Assembly: GCA_020634875.1 (NCBI GenBank) | Contig: JACKAX010000027.1 | Location: forward strand, 1-49,831 | Direction of reading: 5' to 3' | DNA length: 49,831 bases | Origin: Anaerolineales bacterium | Lineage (GTDB): Bacteria; Chloroflexota; Anaerolineae; Anaerolineales; JABWBV01 | Part shown: positions 26,068-33,163 of the stretch, piece by piece | Numbering within the stretch: position 1 is the stretch's first letter | Layout of the letters: the number at the start of each line of letters is the position of its first letter | Notes under the pieces: generated by a model | What the model was told of the DNA's origin: nothing | Seen by the model: only the letters and a program-made list of their open reading frames with translations | Database searches by the model: none | Translations under genes and position numbers: made by a program

Positions 26068-27162
26068 ATGGCAGACCTTACTTTACCCAAAATTGGAACC
26101 TCACAAGCCAAATTGCTTGAACGTCTTTGCTCCGCGTGCGCCGTGTCTGGCGACGAGGGCGAAGTGCGAAAAATTGTGATCGAAGAGATCAAAGCCCACG
26201 CGGATAGCTACAAAGTGGACGCGTTGGGCAACGTGCTTGCCACGCGCAGCGCGACCAAAGCCGGCCCAAACCCCTTGCGCGTCCTGCTCGCCGCGCACAT
26301 GGACGAAGTCGGTTTTATGGTTTCCGCCGACGATAAAGATGGCTTTTACCGGTTTGAGTTGATCGGTGGATTAGACCCAACGATTTTGATCGCCAAACCG
26401 GTGGCGATTGGCAAAGATCACCTGACAGGTGTGATCGGGGCAAAACCCATTCACCTGACCACCGCCGCCGAACGTAAAACCGCCATCACGCTCGAAAGTT
26501 TGCGGATTGACACGGGCAACGGGGGGAACGGTAAAGTAAAGGTCGGCGACCACGCCACGTTTGCCCCGAACTTCACCACGATTGGGCAGGGGGCCGGGCG
26601 CAGTTTCCGCTCGAAGGCGTTGGATGATCGGATCGGGGTCGCGAACCTGATCGAGTTGGTCAAAAATCCCCCGCCGAACGTGGAACTGCTTGCGGCGTTT
26701 ACCGTGCAGGAGGAAGTGGGCCTACGCGGGGCAGAAGTCGCTGCGTATACCTTTGACCCCGACATCGCCATCGCGTTGGATTGCACCCCCGCGTTGGATT
26801 TGCCCCCTTATCACGACGATGACGAAAACACCCGTTACAACACCCAACTGGACGCTGGCCCCGCCATTTACACCGTAGATAAAGGCACGCTCTCCGATCC
26901 CCGCCTGGTGCGCCACTTCACCGAAACGGGCGACGCGCTCGGCATCCCGTACCAATACCGCCAACCCGGCGGCGGTGGCACAGACGCGGCCGCGATGCAC
27001 AAGGCCCGCGCGGGGATTCCCAGCCTGTCGGTTTCCGTTCCTGGACGGTATTTGCACACCCCCCATTCGCTGGTACGCTTCGCCGACTGGCAGAATACGC
27101 TGCGGTTGGTGTATGCGTCGTTGGCGCGGTTGACGGGTGAGGTGTTGGAGATGGCGAGGTAG
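26068..27162 (+). CDS. M42 family metallo-aminopeptidase (second of a tandem pair)
   Basis: 364 residues from the ATG at 26068; an in-frame ATG at 26053 overlaps the preceding gene. M42 motifs are complete: LAAHMDEVGFMV, KALDDRIGVANLIELV, TVQEEVGLRGAEVAA, IALDCTPALD, GGGGTDAAAMHKARAGIPSLSV and RYLHTPHSLV. It is related to the first protein only at family level, so the two probably differ in specificity; hetero-oligomers of paired M42 peptidases are known in archaea, and that is a possibility here. A strong terminator follows at 27184. Confidence 0.92.
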   Translation: MADLTLPKIGTSQAKLLERLCSACAVSGDEGEVRKIVIEEIKAHADSYKVDALGNVLATRSATKAGPNPLRVLLAAHMDEVGFMVSADDKDGFYRFELIGGLDPTILIAKPVAIGKDHLTGVIGAKPIHLTTAAERKTAITLESLRIDTGNGGNGKVKVGDHATFAPNFTTIGQGAGRSFRSKALDDRIGVANLIELVKNPPPNVELLAAFTVQEEVGLRGAEVAAYTFDPDIAIALDCTPALDLPPYHDDDENTRYNTQLDAGPAIYTVDKGTLSDPRLVRHFTETGDALGIPYQYRQPGGGGTDAAAMHKARAGIPSLSVSVPGRYLHTPHSLVRFADWQNTLRLVYASLARLTGEVLEMAR

Positions 27163-27183
27163 AGAACGAGAAAAATTAGACTT

Positions 27184-27218
27184 ACAAGGAGAACCTGAAA
27201 GGTTCTCCTTGTTTTTTT
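27184..27218 (+). terminator. Rho-independent terminator of the M42 pair
   Basis: ACAAGGAGAACCT and AGGTTCTCCTTGT form a 13-bp stem with a three-base GAA loop, followed by seven T residues. Confidence 0.92.
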
Positions 27219-27358
27219 AAAAGTTAATTTCTTGTGAAATGGAACCCAGCACATTACACTATTTCTATGATCACGAGTTTCAGGCATAATGTGGGCAGAG
27301 TTTCAAATAAAAGCATTCAAACGTTTTAGGTTTTACAGAAGTTTTTATAGAACGGTAT

Positions 27359-28351
27359 ATGAATACATCACCAGTCGTCAAACGCCATCATTTTCAGTTT
27401 TTTGGGTTCAAAAGGCAAATTATGATTGTGCTTATAGGAATTCAAATTTTGATTACGGGGTGCTCCCAGGGAAACAGGTCTGTACTCCCCATACCGGTAC
27501 CTGTTGTTTCGCCATCTTCTCCTATTTTAAGTGAGAACTCAAAGGCATTATTTACAAAATACAACTGGACCTTAATTCAAGAAGTCGCGAAATATTCCAT
27601 AGATTTACCCGCAAGTTTTGAACATGCCCCGGGTGATTTTCCAGCGATAATTTATTGGGCGTACAATAACGAATTGAACAAAGCTATCGGATTAAACCTT
27701 GAACCTTATCTTGGAAAGACTGTGGTTGCAATCATTTACTCTTTGAAAAACGAGGAGCCAGGATATTGCACATTTCCTCCCGAACAAACACGAGGTATTA
27801 TCGTTCAATATGAAGGGGAAATTGTTGGTGCATGGATAGATCAAGGGAGACATAATGGGTTTGCCTGTTCCCTGAATCGGAAGTCATTTGATGAAATCAC
27901 CCAACAAACCTGGGAAGCCTGGTTGGTGTCATCAGGCGTTGTCAATGTAACAAACGAACTCGATAATAAATTAGCAACGATGTCCCCTGAAGAATTAATC
28001 ACTTTCTATTATGAGGCGATTGATCATCAAGATTACACCTCGGCTTATGCTGTTTTTTCTCGGGGAGAACTTGTCAAATATTTGTTTCGCAATATGGCTG
28101 ACAGCACCCTTTACAATTCATCATTTGCTGACGAGTCGCATGGTGGGCAATGGGGGATACTCAATATTTCAAGCGCCCGGCTAGTAAATCTTGAAAGTTT
28201 CTTGAGTACAAGTTATCAAGTCACGGTGGATTTAAAATTTAAACAACCTGATCCTACAATGCCCTACGACGGAACTTATAGTTGGTTTATTGAAATTACA
28301 AAAGAGATAGAGATGTTAGGGTGGCGTATTAAATCTTTTGGTAATGGGTAA
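27359..28351 (+). CDS. AT-rich putative lipoprotein of unknown function
   Basis: 330 residues. The N-terminus has basic residues, a hydrophobic segment (MIVLIGIQILI) and a lipobox ending L-I-T-G-C near residue 35, so it should be lipidated by Lgt and exposed outside the membrane. The middle has no domain I can name. The C-terminal third (about residues 200-330: MSPEELITFYYEAIDHQDYTSAYAVFS ... WFIEITKEIEMLGWRIKSFGNG) has the NTF2-like cone pattern seen in several lipoprotein domains such as DUF4829. The gene is clearly more AT-rich than its neighbours and stands alone, which suggests recent transfer or relaxed selection. Confidence 0.6.
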   Translation: MNTSPVVKRHHFQFFGFKRQIMIVLIGIQILITGCSQGNRSVLPIPVPVVSPSSPILSENSKALFTKYNWTLIQEVAKYSIDLPASFEHAPGDFPAIIYWAYNNELNKAIGLNLEPYLGKTVVAIIYSLKNEEPGYCTFPPEQTRGIIVQYEGEIVGAWIDQGRHNGFACSLNRKSFDEITQQTWEAWLVSSGVVNVTNELDNKLATMSPEELITFYYEAIDHQDYTSAYAVFSRGELVKYLFRNMADSTLYNSSFADESHGGQWGILNISSARLVNLESFLSTSYQVTVDLKFKQPDPTMPYDGTYSWFIEITKEIEMLGWRIKSFGNG

Positions 28352-28454
28352 GTTGTAGTGACAATGGCGGTTTTTGTCCTCACTCATCGCTTCTTTATAT
28401 ACCCCCGCCAATCTTTTAATTCTGGTCTGTAATTTATTTGAAAGATATTACCCT

Positions 28455-29987
28455 GTGACCCGCTCTCGCCACCGCACCCCCACCCAATCCCCTCCCTCCA
28501 AAAAACCCTTTCGCGTCCTCCGCAACCCCTTCCCTCCGACCGAAGTCTTGACCCCTGACGATGTAAACGCCATTCACCGCACCTCGCTCCGGGTGTTGGA
28601 AGAGACCGGCCTGGATTTTTGGGACGCGGAAACGCTCGCTTTGCTCAAAACGGCTGGGGTAAAAGTGGACGAAAAAGGCCGCCACGCCTGGCTGGATCGG
28701 GACTGGGTGATGGAAATGATGGGGAAAGCGCCCGCACAATTCACCATGCACAGTTGGAATCCCGCGAAAAACGTGCCCGTCGGGGGCAATCATTTGCTGT
28801 ACGCGCCTGTGGGCGGCCCGCCGTTTGTCAGCGATTTGGACCGGGGGCGGCGGGATGGCAACATGGCGGATGTCCAAACGTTGAACAAACTCGTGCAAAT
28901 GGCCGATGCGATGGTGATCGGGGGTGGACACCTGATCGAGCCGTTGGATGTGCCCGTGCCAGTGCGCCATCTCGAAACGATGTTTTACGACCTCACGCTG
29001 ATTGACAAAGTGCCGCAATCCACGGTGTTGGGGCAGGTGGCCGCGGAAGATTCGATCACGATGGTGGCCCTGGCCCACGCGGGGGGCGCGGGAACGGTCG
29101 CGGACGCGCTCGCGGGCATTCAACACAAACCCGCCATGCTCGGCGTGGTCAACGTCAACAGCCCCCTCCGCTACGATGGCCCGATGCTAGAGGGGTTACT
29201 CGCCCTTGCGCGGCACGGACAAGTCCCCGTCCTGACGCCGTTTATCATCGTCGGGGCGAACAGCCCGATTACCCTGCCTGCGGCGATCATGCAGCAAAAC
29301 GCGGAAGTGCTGGCGGGCGCGGCGTTGGTGCAGTTCGTCAATCCGGGGTGTCCTGTCGTGTACGGGCATTTCATCACGCCAATGGATTTGCGGTCGGGGG
29401 CGGTGCCTTTTGGGACGCCGGAAGAAGTTTGGGCAGTGTTCGCCGCCGCGCAGATGGCGCGGTTTTATCATTTACCGTTTCGCGGGGGTGGCGGGCTGAC
29501 GACTTCGCAAATCCCCGACGCACAGGCTGCGTATGAATCCACATTTGGTCTATGGGCGGCAACGATGGCGCACGCGAATATGATCCTGCAAGGGGCGGGG
29601 TGGTTGGACGGGGGCTTGGTGGCGTCGTTCGAGAAGTTTGTGCTGGATGTGGAGATCATCGAGCGGTTTTATGCGTTTTTGGAAGAGAAGCCGATCAACG
29701 AGGATTCGCTGGCGGTGGAGTTCATCCACCAGATTGGGCCGGGGGGCCATCATTTGGACACCGCACACACGATGGTGCGCTACCGCACCGCGTTCCATCA
29801 CTCCGAATTGAGTTCCCGCCTCGCGCACGGGGCGTGGGTGGAGCAGGGGGAACAGGACACCGCACAACGGGCAAATCGGAAGTGGAAGGAGATGCTCGCC
29901 CGGTACGAACCGCCGCCGATGGATCAGGCTGTGATGGAAGCATTATTGGATTACAAAGCCCGTCGAAAAGAAGTATTATTGAGGTAA
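28455..29987 (+). CDS. MttB-superfamily (trimethylamine/betaine) methyltransferase, non-pyrrolysine type
   Basis: 510 residues from a GTG at 28455 (MTRSRHRTPTQ), which gives the basic N-terminus usual in the family; no strong Shine-Dalgarno site is seen, and an upstream start at 28374 would add a hydrophobic leader. The TIM-barrel MttB fold is recognised from RTSLRVLEETGLDFWD, GPPFVSDLDRGRRDG, ITPMDLRSGAVPFGTPE and QIPDAQAAYESTFGLWAATMAHANMILQGAGWLDGG. True MttB needs pyrrolysine read from an in-frame TAG; none occurs here, so it belongs to the larger non-Pyl group that includes glycine betaine methyltransferases (MtgB). No corrinoid protein or partner methyltransferase is nearby. The stop is two bases before the TIR-KAP ATG. 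Confidence 0.82.
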   Translation: MTRSRHRTPTQSPPSKKPFRVLRNPFPPTEVLTPDDVNAIHRTSLRVLEETGLDFWDAETLALLKTAGVKVDEKGRHAWLDRDWVMEMMGKAPAQFTMHSWNPAKNVPVGGNHLLYAPVGGPPFVSDLDRGRRDGNMADVQTLNKLVQMADAMVIGGGHLIEPLDVPVPVRHLETMFYDLTLIDKVPQSTVLGQVAAEDSITMVALAHAGGAGTVADALAGIQHKPAMLGVVNVNSPLRYDGPMLEGLLALARHGQVPVLTPFIIVGANSPITLPAAIMQQNAEVLAGAALVQFVNPGCPVVYGHFITPMDLRSGAVPFGTPEEVWAVFAAAQMARFYHLPFRGGGGLTTSQIPDAQAAYESTFGLWAATMAHANMILQGAGWLDGGLVASFEKFVLDVEIIERFYAFLEEKPINEDSLAVEFIHQIGPGGHHLDTAHTMVRYRTAFHHSELSSRLAHGAWVEQGEQDTAQRANRKWKEMLARYEPPPMDQAVMEALLDYKARRKEVLLR

Positions 29988-29989
29988 CT

Positions 29990-32299
29990 ATGGCCGAACC
30001 TCCTCAAAATCCCCGCCGAAAAAGCAAAATGAGCGAAGACAATCCCTCCGTATTGGATTACGGGGGCACGTCCGAGTCTGCGCCACCCCCGGAATATTCG
30101 CAAACTGCTGAGTATTCGCAATCCGCGCCTCCAGCATCAAGCACCGACGCGCCGGAACCAGCGCCCGCACAGGATGTCGTCGTCTCCAGAATTTATCTTT
30201 CGTACTCGCGCCGGGATAAAGCATTTGCCGAAAAATTGCACGGACGATTGACCGCAGATGGGTTTGATGTGTGGGTGGATTGGGAGGATATTCAGGCAGG
30301 AACGGAGTGGAAGGGAGAATTGCAGATGGGGCTTCAGACTTCCAATGTGGTTATTTTTGTCGTTAGCCCTGCTTCCCTCCAGTCAACATACATGATGATG
30401 GAGTTTCGCTCCGCCCAGGAACAAGGGAAATACATCATCCCCATTGTGGGCACGAGTGGAAATATCGGGGAAGCCCCTTCCGAACTAACCAGTATCCAAT
30501 GGCTCAGGATGGGGACCCCAGAAGAATTCGAGCAAAATTTTCCTGTTTTGGTGAAAGCCTTGACCAATAGGATTCGTATGTCTGGAGGCCCCACCATTCC
30601 CCTCGACTTCGCCCACAACGACCGCCCCACCGGCAAAGACCAGCTCGATTACCAATCCTACGCCCGCGCGTTCGCCCAAGTCCTCGCCAGCCCACATACC
30701 AAACCCCCGCTCACCATCGGCCTGTACGCCTCGTGGGGCATGGGCAAATCGTTTTTGATGAACAAAATCAAGGAAGAATTGCGGGCGAAAGAACACCACT
30801 CGAAACAAAAAGACCAAACCGAAATGGTCTTTCACTTCATTGACTTCAACGCCTGGGAATATTCCACCAGTGACAATCTGTGGGCGGGGCTGATCACCAG
30901 CCTGTACGGGCAAGTCGAAAAAGCCTACAAACCCTGGCAAATTTACCGCTTCCGTTGGACGAAACGCTTTCGCAAAAATCTCCGCAAAACATTCGGTTGG
31001 GGCACGCTGTTCGCACTTCTGGGCCTGACCCTCGCCTTTCTCCTCGACGAAAACACCGCGGGACAGGTCACAGGCCTGATGGACAACCTGAAAAACCTGT
31101 TCGGGACCGCTTTTCTCAGTGGCACCACCCTCGCCGCGCTTATCGCCTTCCTCCGCTCCGCCCGCGACCTCCTCGACAGCACCGCCCCTCGCTCCAAAGA
31201 ACTGCAAGCCACCGTCTCCCGCAAAGATTTCAGCGCGCAAATCGGCTTCATGGACGAGATCAAAGGCGAAATCGGCGAGATGCTCACCCTCATTCAAAAC
31301 ATCGAAAAAGGCAAACGCGACATCCGCTTCGTCCTGTTCGTGGACGACCTCGACCGTTGTCCCCCCGCCAAAGCCGTCGAAGTTCTCGAAGCCCTCCTGC
31401 TTCTCCTCTCCTACCAGGAAGGCGAGGCCCCTTTCTTCATCTTCCTCGCCATTGACGCCCGCGTCATCGTCAAAGCCATCGAAGAGCATTACGGCAAAAT
31501 GCTCACCGAAGCAGGCATCTCCGGGTACGAATTTCTCGACAAAGTTGTCCAAATCCCCTTCCGCATTCCACCTGCCGGGCCAGGTGCGATGAAAAAATAC
31601 ATGACCTCGCTACTCTGGCAATCGGAAGAAGCGCGTACAGAAGCAGAAGACCGCGCCGTCCGCGCGAGGCTCGCGGCAGACCTCGCCGCGAACAATGCCC
31701 CCACGCCACCCTCCACCCCCGTCCAAACCCTCCCCGATCAGCCTCCTGAAAGCCTCCCCGAATTCATCCCCGAAGAACCTTTCAACGAGAATGAACAAAC
31801 CGCCTTCGACACCTTCGCCCCTTTCATCACCCCCAATCCCCGCCGGATGAAACGCATTGTCAACATCTACCGGATTGTGCGCTATTTGTTCACCACGGGT
31901 GGCATTGTTGGCATAGCCATCGAAGACCCGCCGTTACGAGCCATCATCATCAAATGGATTATCATCACCGAAGAGTGGCCCTTCCGCGCGGCATGGATGC
32001 TCCAAAAAATTGAAGATGACTATCAACTTGGCATCGGCCTCTATCACACAGCGGAGGCGACTTTGCCAGAGATTTACCAGGTCATCAAACCTCACATCCA
32101 GGACGAACGCGCCAAAAACCTCCTGGCCCTGGACAGTGACCCGGAAACGTTTGAGATGTTCATCACACTAGAACCGGCGATCACCGTCCAAATGATTTAT
32201 CACGCCCTGCGCCCAATCACCTTCAACCTCAACCCCGCCATGCGAAGCGAAGTCCTCCGCACCGCCGCGGTGAACAACGTAAAAAGTGTAAGTAAATAG
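29990..32299 (+). CDS. TIR-KAP fusion: TIR domain plus membrane-inserted KAP P-loop NTPase
   Basis: 769 residues from the ATG at 29990, preceded by GAGG and starting two bases past the MttB-like stop; the frame is open further back but only antisense-like sequence lies there. A disordered N-terminus (1-62) leads to a TIR domain (67-175: RIYLSYSRRDKAFAEKL, FDVWVDWEDIQAG), with Glu138 in STYMMMEFRSA at the position of the NADase catalytic Glu. The KAP domain follows, with Walker A G244LYASWGMGKS254 and Walker B RFVLFVDDLDRC (446-457). Two membrane helices (about 337-353 and 370-390) are inserted between them, a hallmark of KAP ATPases. The C-terminal region is helical with a Pro-rich linker (570-597). 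By analogy with TIR effectors, it may sense infection at the membrane and degrade NAD; this is inference. Confidence 0.88.
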   Translation: MAEPPQNPRRKSKMSEDNPSVLDYGGTSESAPPPEYSQTAEYSQSAPPASSTDAPEPAPAQDVVVSRIYLSYSRRDKAFAEKLHGRLTADGFDVWVDWEDIQAGTEWKGELQMGLQTSNVVIFVVSPASLQSTYMMMEFRSAQEQGKYIIPIVGTSGNIGEAPSELTSIQWLRMGTPEEFEQNFPVLVKALTNRIRMSGGPTIPLDFAHNDRPTGKDQLDYQSYARAFAQVLASPHTKPPLTIGLYASWGMGKSFLMNKIKEELRAKEHHSKQKDQTEMVFHFIDFNAWEYSTSDNLWAGLITSLYGQVEKAYKPWQIYRFRWTKRFRKNLRKTFGWGTLFALLGLTLAFLLDENTAGQVTGLMDNLKNLFGTAFLSGTTLAALIAFLRSARDLLDSTAPRSKELQATVSRKDFSAQIGFMDEIKGEIGEMLTLIQNIEKGKRDIRFVLFVDDLDRCPPAKAVEVLEALLLLLSYQEGEAPFFIFLAIDARVIVKAIEEHYGKMLTEAGISGYEFLDKVVQIPFRIPPAGPGAMKKYMTSLLWQSEEARTEAEDRAVRARLAADLAANNAPTPPSTPVQTLPDQPPESLPEFIPEEPFNENEQTAFDTFAPFITPNPRRMKRIVNIYRIVRYLFTTGGIVGIAIEDPPLRAIIIKWIIITEEWPFRAAWMLQKIEDDYQLGIGLYHTAEATLPEIYQVIKPHIQDERAKNLLALDSDPETFEMFITLEPAITVQMIYHALRPITFNLNPAMRSEVLRTAAVNNVKSVSK

Positions 32300-32319
32300 A
32301 AACCGGATCGCTTTTATGC

Positions 32320-32325
32320 TATGAT
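32320..32325 (+). promoter_or_regulatory. possible extended -10 box upstream of the SRAP gene
   Basis: TGC-TATGAT lies in the spacer after the TIR-KAP gene. No good -35 box is seen. The rest of the spacer to 32421 has short repeated words (ACTTATC twice, 32392-32408) and no gene. Confidence 0.4.
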
Positions 32326-32421
32326 GAGATGAAAGGGTTCATTCTTCTCTTCATCCCTGAACAACCAACCAACGCACCAACAAACTAACTCGCTACTTAT
32401 CACTTATCACTTGCCCAAAAT

Positions 32422-33099
32422 ATGTGTGGACGCTTTACAATCACCGCAACTCCTGACCAACTGCAACAAGCCTTCCCCGGCCTCGCAGTGCCGCCCCAAA
32501 TGACCCCGCGCTATAACATCGCCCCAACCCAGCCCATCGCTGTGGTTCCGAACGATGGCCGCAACGCCGTGGACTTCTTCATCTGGGGTCTCATCCCCTC
32601 CTGGGCCAAAGATCCCGCGCTGGGCAACAAACTCATCAATGCCCGCGCCGAAACCCTCGCTGAAAAACCCTCCTTCCGCACCGCCTACAAACGCCGTCGC
32701 TGTCTTATTCTTGCAGATGGCTTTTTTGAATGGCAAAAGAACCCTGGTGGTAAAGGCAAAACCCCCCACTATATTACCCTCGCTAACCACCAACCTTTTG
32801 CCTTCGCAGGCCTGTGGGAACAATGGTTCTCCCCCGACGGCTCCGAAATCAAATCTGCCACCATCATCACCACCGAACCCAACGAACTGATGGCCCAACT
32901 ACACAACCGGATGCCCGTCATCCTCCACCCCGAAGATTACGCCCGCTGGCTCGACCCCGCGGAACACCCCGCCGCCAATCTCCAGTTCCTCCTCGTACCT
33001 TATCCCGCCGCCGACATGCTCGCCTATCCCGTCTCTACGATGGTCAACAGCCCGGCAAATGACATGCCGGGGTTGGTCGTGCCACTGCCTGCTCCGTAA
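32422..33099 (+). CDS. SRAP domain protein (HMCES/YedK-like)
   Basis: 225 residues of the SOS-response-associated peptidase family. The starting Met is followed by Cys2 (MCGRFTI), which after Met removal forms a thiazolidine crosslink with abasic sites in single-stranded DNA. Other family residues are visible: RYNIAPTQPIAVV, WGLIPSWAKDP, NARAETLAEKPSFRTAYKRRRCLILADGFFEW (catalytic Glu), FAGLWEQW, TTEPNELMAQLHNRMPVIL (His). It should shield abasic sites during replication. The ATG has no clear Shine-Dalgarno site. The gene is complete, and there is no lexA-type box that I can recognise. Confidence 0.93.
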   Translation: MCGRFTITATPDQLQQAFPGLAVPPQMTPRYNIAPTQPIAVVPNDGRNAVDFFIWGLIPSWAKDPALGNKLINARAETLAEKPSFRTAYKRRRCLILADGFFEWQKNPGGKGKTPHYITLANHQPFAFAGLWEQWFSPDGSEIKSATIITTEPNELMAQLHNRMPVILHPEDYARWLDPAEHPAANLQFLLVPYPAADMLAYPVSTMVNSPANDMPGLVVPLPAP

Positions 33100-33104
33100 C
33101 CGAT

Positions 33105-33152
33105 GATGAGTAATGAGTAATGAGTAAATTTACGCATTACTCATTACTCGTT
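33105..33152. repeat. hairpin built from ATGAGTA words
   Basis: Three copies of (A)TGAGTAA in tandem (33106-33127) face CATTACTCATTACTCG on the other side (33135-33150), giving an AT-rich stem of about 20 bp with a small central loop. It lies between the SRAP and HEAT-membrane genes, without a T tract. Confidence 0.7.
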
Positions 33153-33163
33153 AAGCCCTCCTC

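Noticed and set aside
29552..29989. 146-codon N-terminal extension of the TIR-KAP frame
   Set aside because: It overlaps the MttB-like gene in another frame; the ATG at 29990 has a GAGG site and gives a normal TIR protein.
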